From positions 1 to 64,000 of the forward strand of contig NZ_JARULC010000004.1 in the NCBI RefSeq assembly GCF_029688625.1: DNA of 64,000 bases, in the 5' to 3' direction. The notes under the pieces were generated by a model, which saw nothing but the letters and a program-made list of their open reading frames with translations, made no database searches and was not told where the DNA came from. This document shows, one piece after another, positions 1 through 8,503 of this stretch; position 1 is the stretch's first letter; the number at the start of each line of letters is the position of its first letter. The position numbers were made by a program, and so were the translations under genes. This stretch comes from Qipengyuania marincola. Its GTDB lineage: Bacteria; Pseudomonadota; Alphaproteobacteria; Sphingomonadales; Sphingomonadaceae.

Positions 1-77
1 TTCATCGCAACGTTCATCGCAACGTTCATCGCAACGTTCATCGCAACGTTCATCGCAACGTTCATCGCAACGTTCAT
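1..77. repeat. 12-bp tandem repeat TTCATCGCAACG, at least 6 copies, cut by window edge
   Basis: Six exact head-to-tail copies of TTCATCGCAACG fill 1-72, followed by a partial unit TTCAT at 73-77; the array continues to the left of the window. The unit length is a multiple of three. In + frame 1 it reads Phe-Ile-Ala-Thr repeats that stay open until a TAG at 97-99, so it could be the 3' end of an upstream gene. It could equally be a non-coding spacer ahead of the NYN gene. The sequence does not decide between these. Confidence 0.95.
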
Positions 78-217
78 GACGATTTTAATTGCACATTAGG
101 ACATATGGTCCTATCTCAACTGCACATCCGCCCCTTGAGAGTAGGTTCGCTCGACTATCCAGAGTGTTACCGAAATCTTGGGGCTTTTCTTTTGTCCGGC
201 ATCCGCGAGACGCGGAT

Positions 218-1036
218 ATGAGCCGAGAAATAGCGATACTGATCGACGGCGGCTTTCTGACGAAACGTCTGCCGAAGCTCGTTAGCGAAGAGCATCACAA
301 AACACCGGCAAACGTTGTCGGCTCGATCCGCTTCATGTGTCACCGCCATGTAGAGCGCCTTACGGGCGACACCGATCAGAACTGGCATCGCCACGTCTAT
401 CGCATATTCTACTACGATGCTGAACCCTTCGAGGGGCAAGCGCACCATCCGCTAACAAACAAGCAAATAGATTTCGGCAAGAGCGACCGTGCCACCTTCC
501 AGCGCGAAATTTTCGATCTGCTTCGCAAACAGCGAAACGTCGCATTACGACTCGGCAAGGTGAATCGACTCGGTGGATGGACGGTCACTGGCGGACGGAT
601 GCAGAAGCTTTTCCGCACACGCGCCGCACTTGAACAAATCGATTTCGCTCAAACGCTGGCAGACGGTTCGTTAAACCTCTCGTCAGAACAGGTCGCCGCT
701 CTGGCCGATTGTAAACACCAGTGGCTGGACATCGAAGCACATAATGTTGCTCTCGATCTGCGACAGAAGGGCGTCGATATGCGCATCGGCCTGGATATCG
801 CATCGCTCACGCTCAAGCGGTTGGCAAAGACAATCATACTCATTGCAGGTGACAGCGATTTCGTGCCTGCCGCGAAGCTTGCACGCCGCGAAGGACTCCA
901 ATTCATCCTCGATCCGCTTTGGCAAAGCGTGAACGATGATCTCTACGAACACATCGACGGACTGCAGTCGGGACTGCCTCGCCCGACTGGAAGCGCACCT
1001 GCTGCGCAGGAGCCGCATCTCAAGGACGCTGAATAA
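218..1036 (+). CDS. NYN-domain (LabA/DUF88-like) putative ribonuclease
   Basis: A 272-aa protein of the NYN family, a PIN-like fold whose members are metal-dependent RNases. Visible acidic motifs fit the fold: LIDGG with Asp10 near the N terminus, KGVD at 184-187 with Asp193 just after, and GDSDF at 211-215. The ATG at 218 is chosen because the NYN fold begins directly there; an in-frame upstream start at 89 would add 43 residues with no domain character. Its stop TAA overlaps the methyltransferase ATG by one base (TAATG), so the two genes are translationally coupled. The context suggests an accessory nuclease in a restriction or defence operon. No signal peptide or membrane segment is seen. 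Substrate unknown. Confidence 0.85.
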   Translation: MSREIAILIDGGFLTKRLPKLVSEEHHKTPANVVGSIRFMCHRHVERLTGDTDQNWHRHVYRIFYYDAEPFEGQAHHPLTNKQIDFGKSDRATFQREIFDLLRKQRNVALRLGKVNRLGGWTVTGGRMQKLFRTRAALEQIDFAQTLADGSLNLSSEQVAALADCKHQWLDIEAHNVALDLRQKGVDMRIGLDIASLTLKRLAKTIILIAGDSDFVPAAKLARREGLQFILDPLWQSVNDDLYEHIDGLQSGLPRPTGSAPAAQEPHLKDAE

Positions 1037-3531
1037 TGGCCCGCTCACCCAAGAAACCCCTCCGCGTCGAGACGCTCACCCATGACGAGGCCACGCGCAA
1101 GAACGCGCCCACGGCGGAGCTCGAAACCTTCGTCGATGCCGAAACCAAGCGGCCGATCGAGGTTGCTTACGAGCGGCGCAATCGCGATCTCGATCCGCAG
1201 CTGGTGTGGCGGGGGAAGGATGTGGCGGACTGGTCGGACCTCGTAGTCGAGGCGCCGCCGCTCTACATCCAAGAGAAGATTCATCCCAAGGCGCTGATCG
1301 AGGATTTGAAGCGCGCCAGCCAGCGCGACGAACCCGACGACGCGCCCGATCTCTTCGCCGATTTCAACGGCGTCGATCCGGAGGCGCGGACCGAGTTCTA
1401 CGCGCATGACCAGCACTGGTCGAACCGCATGATCTTGGGCGACGGGCTGAAGGTGATGGCATCGCTGGCCGAGCGCGAGGGGCTGAAGGGCCAAGTGCAG
1501 TGCATCTATATCGACCCGCCCTATGGCATCAAGTTCAACTCCAACTTCCAGTGGTCCACCACCAGTCGCGACGTGAAGGACGGCAAGGCCGATCACTTGA
1601 CGCGCGAGCCCGAGCAGGTGAAGGCATTCCGCGACACCTGGGCGGACGGCATCCACTCCTACCTCACTTATCTGCGCGACCGCCTGACCGTAGCGCGCGA
1701 CCTCCTTACCGAAAGCGGCAGCGTTTTCGTCCAGATCGGCGACGAGAACGTTCATCGCGTGCGAGCGCTGATGGATGAGGTGTTTGGGGAGGAAAATTTC
1801 GTCCGGGAGATCGCGTTTGCAAAAACCTCGACTGGATCAGGCGACTTCTTGCCTGCTGTGAATGACTTTCTTCTTTGGTATGCGAGAGACGCCTTGCAAC
1901 TCAAATGGCGGCGCCTCTTGGAGGAGAAAACCGTCGGCGGAACAGGCGGAACAGCTTTCACATTCGCGCTGAACGAATATGGCGAAAGGCGGCCATTAAC
2001 GGACTTGGAGAAAGCCGATCCGTCTCAACTTCCAGAAGGTTGGCGAGTGGCTGGCACTGGCGACTTGACTTCGTCTCGACCCCCTGGAAGCTTTCCGATC
2101 AACTTTCAGGGCAATATTTACAAGCCCGGCAAACGTTACTGGAGCACCGGCGAAACCGGAATGCCACGGCTGATCAAATCCAGCCGCGTCGCTCAAACCG
2201 GTAAGGGGCTCAGTTTTCAGCGCTTCTTAGATGATTATCTCGTCTATCCGGTAACGAACATATGGACTGACACTGTCGGCCAGAACCAGTTCGGTGGCCC
2301 GAAAGAGTACGTCGTGCAGACAGGCTTGAAAGTCGTCCAACGCTGCATCTTAATGACAACCGATCCCGGCGATCTGGTGCTCGATCCCACCTGTGGTTCG
2401 GGCACCACCGCCTACGTCGCCGAGCAATGGGGGCGGCGGTGGATCACGATCGACACGAGCCGGGTCGCGCTCGCGCTCGCCCGGGCGCGGATCATGGGCG
2501 CGCGCTATCCCTGGTATCTGCTCGCCGACAGCCGCGAGGGGCAGGTGAAGGAAGGCGAGATCACCCGCACCCCGCCTCGCGATACGCCCACACAAGGCCG
2601 CATCCGCCAGGGCTTCGTTTACAAGCGCGTGCCGCACATCACGCTGAAAAGCATCGCCAACAACGCCGAGATCGACACGATCTGGGAGGAGTATCAGGAA
2701 AAGCTCGAACCCCTGCGCGCCGAGATCAACGCGATGCGCGGCCGCGCCTATGATGCCGAGGGGGGCTCCGATCCAGACCTGCCGCCCTTCGAGGAATGGA
2801 CGATGCCGCGCGAACCCGGCTCGCCTTGGCCCGAAGCTGCGGCGAAGGCTCTGGCAAAGGCGCGCGGTCCCGGCTCCGATGCTGTGCGCACCAAGTGGCT
2901 TACCAAGCTGAACGAGGAGCTGGGCCGCGACTACACGCTGGAGACGCTGCCCGAACACCCCGTTGACCCGTGGAACGACCCGCGCGCCGAGGAACTCCAC
3001 GCCGAATGGTGGAAGTTGCGCATCGAACGCCAGCAGGAAATCGACGCCAGCATCGCCGCCAAGGCGGACACCGAATATCTCTACGACCAGCCCTATGAGG
3101 ACAAGGGCCGCGTGCGTGTGGCGGGGCCGTTCACGGTCGAAAGCCTCAGCCCCCACCGCGTCCCCGCCGTGGACGTGGACGACAGCCTGTTCGACGAGAT
3201 CGAGGCAGCAGAGGGCAGGGCAAAGAAAGGCGAGAGCGGCGAACGCGCCGATTTCGCCGAGATGGTGCTCGAGAACCTCAAGCGCTCAGGGGTCCAGCAG
3301 CGCGCCAAGGACGATAGGCTCGTCTTTGAGACCATAAAACTGTGGCCAGGCGAATTCATCGTCGCCGAGGGCACCGTGCGCCAGAAGTCTCTTACCGAGG
3401 CACAGGACGAAGAAGCAACCGAGGCCGGCGACACCCGTTCACGACCATTTGCGAGGCCGAAAGAGGGTAGAGTGGCCGTGAAGGTGGTGAATCACCTGGG
3501 GGATGAGGTGATGAAGGTGCTGGAGGTCTAA
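1036..3531 (+). CDS. Type III Mod-like site-specific DNA adenine methyltransferase
   Basis: An 831-aa beta-class N6-adenine (possibly N4-cytosine) methyltransferase: the catalytic DPPYG motif (160-164) precedes the AdoMet-binding motif DPTCGSG (450-456). The ~280 residues between them would hold the target-recognition domain. A long C-terminal tail of about 340 residues follows, which is rich in charged residues and makes the protein longer than most Mod subunits (about 550-700 aa). This architecture is typical of type III restriction-modification Mod proteins or their relatives. It is coupled to the upstream NYN gene and followed two bases after its stop by a small GTG-started gene. A Res helicase-nuclease, expected beside a type III Mod, is not within the window. 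It may lie left of the window or be lost, or the SF1 helicase here may replace it. Target sequence unknown. Confidence 0.9.
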   Translation: MARSPKKPLRVETLTHDEATRKNAPTAELETFVDAETKRPIEVAYERRNRDLDPQLVWRGKDVADWSDLVVEAPPLYIQEKIHPKALIEDLKRASQRDEPDDAPDLFADFNGVDPEARTEFYAHDQHWSNRMILGDGLKVMASLAEREGLKGQVQCIYIDPPYGIKFNSNFQWSTTSRDVKDGKADHLTREPEQVKAFRDTWADGIHSYLTYLRDRLTVARDLLTESGSVFVQIGDENVHRVRALMDEVFGEENFVREIAFAKTSTGSGDFLPAVNDFLLWYARDALQLKWRRLLEEKTVGGTGGTAFTFALNEYGERRPLTDLEKADPSQLPEGWRVAGTGDLTSSRPPGSFPINFQGNIYKPGKRYWSTGETGMPRLIKSSRVAQTGKGLSFQRFLDDYLVYPVTNIWTDTVGQNQFGGPKEYVVQTGLKVVQRCILMTTDPGDLVLDPTCGSGTTAYVAEQWGRRWITIDTSRVALALARARIMGARYPWYLLADSREGQVKEGEITRTPPRDTPTQGRIRQGFVYKRVPHITLKSIANNAEIDTIWEEYQEKLEPLRAEINAMRGRAYDAEGGSDPDLPPFEEWTMPREPGSPWPEAAAKALAKARGPGSDAVRTKWLTKLNEELGRDYTLETLPEHPVDPWNDPRAEELHAEWWKLRIERQQEIDASIAAKADTEYLYDQPYEDKGRVRVAGPFTVESLSPHRVPAVDVDDSLFDEIEAAEGRAKKGESGERADFAEMVLENLKRSGVQQRAKDDRLVFETIKLWPGEFIVAEGTVRQKSLTEAQDEEATEAGDTRSRPFARPKEGRVAVKVVNHLGDEVMKVLEV

Positions 3532-3533
3532 TC

Positions 3534-3890
3534 GTGGCAGGTCGGCGGCGGGTGGGCGGTTCAGGATGGGCTGGTGTTTATGGGTCGTTTGTAGGCCTCG
3601 GTAGCAAGGGGAAGCCTGGAGCCAAGCGCGCAAAGAAGAAAATAAAGCGCCAGTATCCGCTATTTCCTGGTCACATGACGTTACAGGAAGCCCGCCACGC
3701 AGGCCTCTCCATTAAGCAGTGGCGTGCGCAGTCGGATAACTTGGTCAAGCGTGTGGAAACGCAATTGAAAGATGCTCGCAAAGACATCGAACGCCTCGAA
3801 CGCGAACTTCGCCTAGCCGAAAAATCCCGCCAAGCAGCCTATAAATCCAATGATTCTGCCTCCAAACGAGTTCGGAGCACGGAGGGCTGA
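3534..3890 (+). CDS. Small basic protein with C-terminal coiled coil, function unknown
   Basis: A 118-aa protein I do not recognise. The first ~40 residues are Gly/Arg/Lys rich and likely disordered or nucleic-acid binding. Residues ~70-110 form a heptad-like, strongly charged helix suggesting a coiled coil. The likely start is GTG at 3534, two bases after the methyltransferase stop, and its TGA overlaps the next gene's ATG by one base (TGATG). This tight coupling on both sides, rather than homology, supports it as a real gene. A role as adaptor between the methyltransferase and the helicase is only an inference from position. Confidence 0.7.
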   Translation: MAGRRRVGGSGWAGVYGSFVGLGSKGKPGAKRAKKKIKRQYPLFPGHMTLQEARHAGLSIKQWRAQSDNLVKRVETQLKDARKDIERLERELRLAEKSRQAAYKSNDSASKRVRSTEG

Positions 3891-5959
3891 TGACGCTTCT
3901 ATATGCCTCCACCTTTGCTGATGCCCTCGGCAAGCTCAGCCATAACGAGCAAAAGCAGGTCAAGCTCACCGCTTTCGACCTGATGACCGATCCTAAAGGC
4001 AGCGGCCTCAGTCTCGAACGTCTAAACCGGGCGGGGGATGACAAGCTTTGGTCAGCGCGTGTCAGCCGCGATCTTCGGATCATCCTGCGTCGCGATGGGG
4101 AGGACAACCTCCTCGCATATGTCGGTCATCATGACGACGCTTATGCTTGGGCTGAGCGCCGAAAGATCGTCCCGCATGAGCGAACTGGAGCGATGCAGAT
4201 CGTCGAACTTGTGGAGCGGAGAGAAGAAACTGCCCCTCTCATTTACGCCGAGACCTCGGAGGACACCCCGGAACAGTCCGTACAGCCTTTCTGGGCGCTG
4301 ACCGACGACGAAATGCTCGACGTCGGTGTTCCGCGCGACTGGCTTGAGCGCGTGCGTGAGATGCCAGAGGGCGAGGTTGACGGGCTGTTCGACCGCCTGC
4401 CTGCCGAAGCGGCCGAAGCGTTGTTGGATTTCGCGACCGGCGGGAAGCTCGAGAACCATGTTACCAAACCCGCCGAGCCGGGTGCCGACCCCTTCGCGCA
4501 TCCTGATGCACAGCGCCGGTTCCGTGTGCTCGACAATCTGGAGGAGCTTCAGGCGGCACTAGATGCACCATTCGAAAAGTGGGCGGTATTTCTCCATCCC
4601 GCCCAGCGCGAACTCGTCGGGCGCAAGGTCACCGGGCCGACGCGCGTGACTGGCTCCGCAGGAACCGGAAAGACTATCGTCGCCCTTCATCGTGCGGTCC
4701 ATTTGGCTGAGGCAGCAGATCGGACACGCGTACTTCTCACGACATTCTCGCAAGAGCTGGCGAACTCGCTTTCTGCTAAAGTCGATCTGTTAACCCAAAG
4801 CCAACTCAAGCTGCGCGACCGCATAACCGTCCGACCAATCGATCAGGCCGCAATCGAACTCTATGCCGCTGAATTCGGCAATCTGCAGATCGCGGAGGAC
4901 ACGCAGGTACGTTCACTGATCGAAGATGCGAGAGAAGCCGGCTTGGGAGGAGATCTGACTCCAGCTTTCCTTTTTGAGGAATGGATCGAACTGGTCGACG
5001 CCTGGGGTGTGACCGATGCGGAAAGTTACGCTGAGATACCACGTATCGGACGGCGCACGCGTCTAGGGCCGCTTCAACGCGAATCTGCCTGGGCAGTCTT
5101 CGATGCCGTTCGCCAAGGACTGACAAAGCGTGGACTGGTCACTCGCGCGATGATTTACGACCGCCTGGCCGCATGGCTGTCAGATGGTGGCACGCTGCCC
5201 TTCGAACATGTGGTCGTGGACGAAGCGCAGGATCTGACAGTGGCTCAAGTTCGCTTCCTCGCAAAAGCGGGCAAGGGCAGGGCCGATGCACTCTTCCTCG
5301 CGGGCGATATCGGACAGCGCATCTTCCGCCTTCCTTTCAGCTGGGCAAAGCTTGGTCTCGATATTCGAGGGCGAAGCCATACGCTGAAGGTCAATTACCG
5401 CACATCGCACCAGATCCGTTCGGTCGCCGACCGCCTACTACCGCCGTCTATTACTGATATGGACGGAGTAGAGGAGGGGCGTCGCGGCACCGTCTCGGTA
5501 TTTGACGGTCCAACCCCGGTTGTTTCACTCTTTGCGGACGAAGCGGACGAGATCACCAGCGTCGCTGAGTGGCTGCGAAGTTGCGAGGCCGACGGCATCG
5601 CCGCCGAAGAAATAGGGCTGCTGGTTCGAAGTAGCCGGCAAACTCATCGCGCGCGTGCCGCCATTGAGGAAGCCGGTCTGGGCGGCCAAGCGGCGCCCAG
5701 AATCGCTAACATGCACGATGCAAAGGGCCTCGAGTTTCGCGCTGTTGCTGTAATGGCATGCGACGATGATGTGCTGCCCGATCCAGAACGCCTGTCCGCC
5801 ATCGGAGACATTGGTGAAATGCAAGCAGCCTTCGAAACCGAACGCCACCTTCTGTACGTGGCCTGCACACGTGCCCGCGATCGGTTGTTAATCACTGGCC
5901 TAGAGCCGGGAAGCGAATTTTTGGAAGATTTAGACCCTCCTCAGGTTGGTCTGAGGTAG
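3890..5959 (+). CDS. SF1 UvrD/Rep-like helicase with N-terminal RelE/ParE-like domain
   Basis: A 689-aa fusion. Residues 1-95 resemble a RelE/ParE toxin fold, with an Arg-rich beta hairpin (RVSRDLRIIL) and YVGHHDDAYAWA near its end. From ~230 on it is a superfamily 1 helicase: Walker A GSAGTGKT (255-262), Walker B DEAQD (444-448), motif IV-like VNYRT near 501, motif V HDAKGLEF near 608, and motif VI LYVACTRARDR near 653. All core motifs are intact, so ATPase activity is expected. It is short compared with full UvrD and lacks obvious 1B/2B insertions of normal size. It overlaps the preceding gene by one base and is last in the operon. Its stop lies three bases from the stop of the convergent transposase, so the last ~8 residues may come from an IS junction. 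Confidence 0.88.
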   Translation: MTLLYASTFADALGKLSHNEQKQVKLTAFDLMTDPKGSGLSLERLNRAGDDKLWSARVSRDLRIILRRDGEDNLLAYVGHHDDAYAWAERRKIVPHERTGAMQIVELVERREETAPLIYAETSEDTPEQSVQPFWALTDDEMLDVGVPRDWLERVREMPEGEVDGLFDRLPAEAAEALLDFATGGKLENHVTKPAEPGADPFAHPDAQRRFRVLDNLEELQAALDAPFEKWAVFLHPAQRELVGRKVTGPTRVTGSAGTGKTIVALHRAVHLAEAADRTRVLLTTFSQELANSLSAKVDLLTQSQLKLRDRITVRPIDQAAIELYAAEFGNLQIAEDTQVRSLIEDAREAGLGGDLTPAFLFEEWIELVDAWGVTDAESYAEIPRIGRRTRLGPLQRESAWAVFDAVRQGLTKRGLVTRAMIYDRLAAWLSDGGTLPFEHVVVDEAQDLTVAQVRFLAKAGKGRADALFLAGDIGQRIFRLPFSWAKLGLDIRGRSHTLKVNYRTSHQIRSVADRLLPPSITDMDGVEEGRRGTVSVFDGPTPVVSLFADEADEITSVAEWLRSCEADGIAAEEIGLLVRSSRQTHRARAAIEEAGLGGQAAPRIANMHDAKGLEFRAVAVMACDDDVLPDPERLSAIGDIGEMQAAFETERHLLYVACTRARDRLLITGLEPGSEFLEDLDPPQVGLR

Positions 5960-5961
5960 CC

Positions 5962-7407
5962 TCACGGTTTCTCGAATTCCTTCTCGTTCGACTCCAAGGA
6001 ATGACTGCATATCACGATAGGGTGACGTCCCAAGGGCGCTCGCGGGCGCCCGTTATGGGCACGACGCAATTCCCTGGGAGGGTTTAGAAGTCGCGTACTT
6101 TCTGGATCAGTAGGGTCTCGAAAATTTTTTCTGAAACCCGCGAGAACATGAGCATTCCGTTTGTAATGATGCGGTTCCACCTCAGATATAGTCTTGCACA
6201 GGGCAAGTGCTGAACCGAGGCGCTTATGATCCACAACCTCCGGGACGTCTCTGACCCGCCGTATCTTATCAAAGACCCTAAAGGGAATCGCCTGCTCGTC
6301 GTACAGGATTTCGAGGTCGCCCTGCAGAGTTTGCACTATAGAAACCTTCGAACCGACTGCCTTTCTCGCTAGCGGACAATCATCAAGAATTATCTTTAAC
6401 TTGTTATAGCTTAGAGATAAATCCTTGAAGACTTTGCGCTCAACAGCGTATGTCAGCAAGTTCCTCAGATCGGCATTGGGGGCAGGGCGATGAGCATCTG
6501 ACGGGTCGAGAGGTTCGCGAGCAAAACGTCGATTGTGATCCAGGCGGTATTTTTCGAGAAATCTATTGCCTTCTTCCATCGTGGAAATGTTTGCCAATCG
6601 CATTCCCTTGATCAATCTATCCTGAAGCGTTCGATTAGCCCGTTCAACTCGGCCTTTTGCCTGAGGCGTTTTCGCACAGATAATTTGTATCTCAAGCTTA
6701 CCACAAGCACGTGCAAATTGAGTTGGCATCCTCACCCCATTCCCTTTGGGGTTCGTGGCTCGAAAAATACTGTGGCGATCAGCAAAAAGCGCTTCGGGTC
6801 TACCGAAGCGCTGAATGTAAACCATGAGACAGTTCATGTAATTGTAAGAAGTTTCGTGCTCGACAAAGCGAAGTAGCTTAAGTTCACTCGTTGCATCGTC
6901 GATAAAGACAATTAAACAACATTCGCCTCCGCGCTTTTCGAACCAACGGTGATAAGAGCCGTCCACCTGAATGAGCTCTCCGCACCTAGGTCTTGGATCA
7001 CGAGGTGAAAATATTCTAGGCTGCCTTCCTTTTCGATCAGTCCATAGTTTCTCTTCGATCATCCACTGCCGTAATTTTTCGTCGGAGATCCGGAGGTCGT
7101 GGATTTCTTCCAGTTTTTCTGCCGCCAAAGTTGGGCCGAAATCCGCATATTTTTCTCGAACTATCGTCAAGACATCGGAGCGGAACTGACTGGAGAATGC
7201 GCGATTCTTGTTTCCGACCTTTTTAGAGATCAAGCCGCCGGCGCCTTCCTCCTTAAAGCGCGAAACCATTCGGTGTGCCGTAGCTCTTGATACCTCAAGC
7301 GAAGCATGAAGGTCCTTTGCCTTCAATTCCCCACGAAGGTAGGCTTTGATGGCCTTTACCTCATAGGTCTCGTCATCGACTTCTATTTCGAATTCCGGCT
7401 CCGCCAT
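5962..7407 (-). CDS. ISNCY (IS1202-like) family DDE transposase
   Basis: A 481-aa transposase with an N-terminal helix-turn-helix (about 15-60; ATAHRMVSRFK) and a second HTH-like region at 70-125. A retroviral-integrase-type core follows with Asp149 (VDGSYHRW), Asp210 (ADRHS) and Glu255 (KGRVERANRTLQDRL), which together match the DDE triad of this family. The frame is intact from start to stop, so it may be active. The C-terminal ~40 residues (Arg/His rich) look unlike the conserved core and could be read-through into flanking DNA. It converges on the helicase gene with a two-base gap. Codon use and base composition differ from both neighbours, consistent with recent transfer. Confidence 0.88.
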   Translation of the reverse strand: MAEPEFEIEVDDETYEVKAIKAYLRGELKAKDLHASLEVSRATAHRMVSRFKEEGAGGLISKKVGNKNRAFSSQFRSDVLTIVREKYADFGPTLAAEKLEEIHDLRISDEKLRQWMIEEKLWTDRKGRQPRIFSPRDPRPRCGELIQVDGSYHRWFEKRGGECCLIVFIDDATSELKLLRFVEHETSYNYMNCLMVYIQRFGRPEALFADRHSIFRATNPKGNGVRMPTQFARACGKLEIQIICAKTPQAKGRVERANRTLQDRLIKGMRLANISTMEEGNRFLEKYRLDHNRRFAREPLDPSDAHRPAPNADLRNLLTYAVERKVFKDLSLSYNKLKIILDDCPLARKAVGSKVSIVQTLQGDLEILYDEQAIPFRVFDKIRRVRDVPEVVDHKRLGSALALCKTISEVEPHHYKRNAHVLAGFRKNFRDPTDPESTRLLNPPRELRRAHNGRPRAPLGRHPIVICSHSLESNEKEFEKP

Positions 7408-7461
7408 TTTCTCGCACCTCCAAGGTCACAACCGAAAACGCGTCTCGGTCAGGGTAGAGGA

Positions 7462-7504
7462 GTCTCACTTCGAAATTGCGAGACTGTCTCATTTGGAAGT
7501 TGCG
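7462..7504. repeat. Two 19-bp direct repeats at the IS right end
   Basis: GTCTCACTTCGAAATTGCG (7462-7480) and GTCTCATTTGGAAGTTGCG (7486-7504) match at 16 of 19 positions, with start-to-start spacing of 24 bp. They sit between the transposase start and the outer tip of the element. Such arrays at an IS end usually act as transposase-binding sites; that role is inferred here. Confidence 0.8.
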
Positions 7505-7553
7505 CTTACAGCTCTGCAAGAACGATAATATATATTATGTAAAATACGGTTAT

Positions 7554-7566
7554 AGCGCCGAGCGCT
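7554..7566 (-). terminator. Weak hairpin after the 55-aa gene
   Basis: AGCGC (7554-7558) and GCGCT (7562-7566) pair around a 3-base loop just beyond the stop of the last gene of the - strand operon. On the - strand it is followed by an AT-rich run including TTTT. The 5-bp stem is weak, so termination here is only possible. Confidence 0.3.
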
Positions 7567-7571
7567 CCGGT

Positions 7572-7739
7572 TCAACGGACGATGTCGATGAACAGCACGA
7601 CGATCGCGAAGATTCCGGCCCAGGCACCCGCCATGAAGAACCCCTTGCGCCAGCCCACATTTCGCTGCTGGAAGCCGGCAGCTATCAGGATTAGAAAGCC
7701 GGTCAGCGAGATCAGGGAAACGACTTGATGCTCGTTCAT
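7572..7739 (-). CDS. 55-aa two-helix membrane protein, function unknown
   Basis: A short protein beginning MNEHQVVSLISLTG with two hydrophobic segments (about 5-22 and 33-52) separated by a basic loop QQRNVGWRKG, predicting a two-pass inner-membrane protein. Its ATG overlaps the TGA of the upstream MBL-fold gene (ATGA), and it closes the long - strand operon. The coupling and clean membrane profile support a real gene. No function can be assigned from the sequence. Confidence 0.65.
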   Translation of the reverse strand: MNEHQVVSLISLTGFLILIAAGFQQRNVGWRKGFFMAGAWAGIFAIVVLFIDIVR

Positions 7740-8503
7740 GTGCGCAACTCCAGCCCGTCGTAACCCACGATCACGTTCTCGGGTACCTCGTTCCTGAGCG
7801 TCCTGTAGTCCATGCTCTTGTCCATGTGAGTCAGGACTGCAGTTCGCGCGCGAGTACGTTTGGCAAGCTCGAGAGCCATTTCCAGATTGGCATGTGTCGG
7901 ATGCTTGCGGCGCCTGAGGCAGTCTACCACCAGAATATCCGCTCCACGATAGCACCGAACCATCGCTTCTGTAATTTCGCTGAAGTCCGTCGCGTAGACC
8001 AGCGAGCAGCCATCGGCCTCGAACCGAAATCCCGTGCTGGTCACCGGACCATGCGGCATCTCGACATAATCGAAGGAGAAGCCCGCAACCAGCGGTTTTG
8101 AAGAGATTTCTCTCAAATCCATAAGCGTGGGATAGCCAAACTGGCCAGCGAAGACATAATCGAACCGCTGGCGCAGTCGATCGCACGTCGTCTTGCTGGC
8201 GAAACCGGGCAGAGGATTGCTCCGGTCGTAGCGCATAACGCGCAAGTCATCGATGCCGTGGCAATGATCCGCGTGATCGTGAGTCCAGAACACCGCATCC
8301 ACTCGATCGATCGAGTTCGCCAACAACTGGCTGCGAAGATCGGTGGACGTGTCGACGAGGATTCGGCCGCCTGCGTCATTCTCGACGATGACGGAAACGC
8401 GGCTCCGGCGATTGCGAGGTTCGGAAGGGTCGCAGTCGCCCCAGTCGTTCCCGATGCGGGGCACCCCGGTAGAGGTGCCAGAACCCAGCATCACTAACCT
8501 CAC
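7736..8503 (-). CDS. PhnP-like metallo-beta-lactamase-fold phosphodiesterase
   Basis: A 255-aa MBL-fold hydrolase. The N terminus VMLGSGTSTGVPRIG is characteristic of the PhnP / RNase Z-like branch, and HDHADHCHGIDD holds the HxHxDH zinc ligands. Members hydrolyse cyclic phosphodiesters. A GTG start at 8503 is preferred because it overlaps the TatD stop (GTGA) and gives the usual family N terminus MRLVMLGSGTSTG; further upstream starts would run deep into tatD. No C-P lyase genes are nearby, so a PhnP role in phosphonate use is not supported. A tatD-MBL pair downstream of metG and holB is common in alphaproteobacteria. Confidence 0.85.
   Translation of the reverse strand: MRLVMLGSGTSTGVPRIGNDWGDCDPSEPRNRRSRVSVIVENDAGGRILVDTSTDLRSQLLANSIDRVDAVFWTHDHADHCHGIDDLRVMRYDRSNPLPGFASKTTCDRLRQRFDYVFAGQFGYPTLMDLREISSKPLVAGFSFDYVEMPHGPVTSTGFRFEADGCSLVYATDFSEITEAMVRCYRGADILVVDCLRRRKHPTHANLEMALELAKRTRARTAVLTHMDKSMDYRTLRNEVPENVIVGYDGLELRT

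Larger units (their letters stand above)
5962..7510 (-). mobile_element. ISNCY/IS1202-type insertion sequence, right end visible, left end not found
   Basis: One transposase gene plus about 100 bp upstream form an insertion sequence on the - strand, visibly AT-richer than its flanks. Read outward-in, the right end starts TGTAAGCGCAACTTCC at 7510 and carries two direct repeats. I could not find a matching inverted copy near the transposase stop, nor a target duplication. The element may therefore be truncated on the left, or its left end may be diverged. Boundaries are approximate. Confidence 0.65.

Noticed and set aside
1..77. Possible CRISPR array
   Set aside because: Units are contiguous 12-bp copies without unique spacers, and there are no cas genes.
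5930..6075. Left inverted repeat of the IS
   Set aside because: Only partial, unconvincing similarity to the right end (TCTCGAATTCC...) was seen, so no left end is called.
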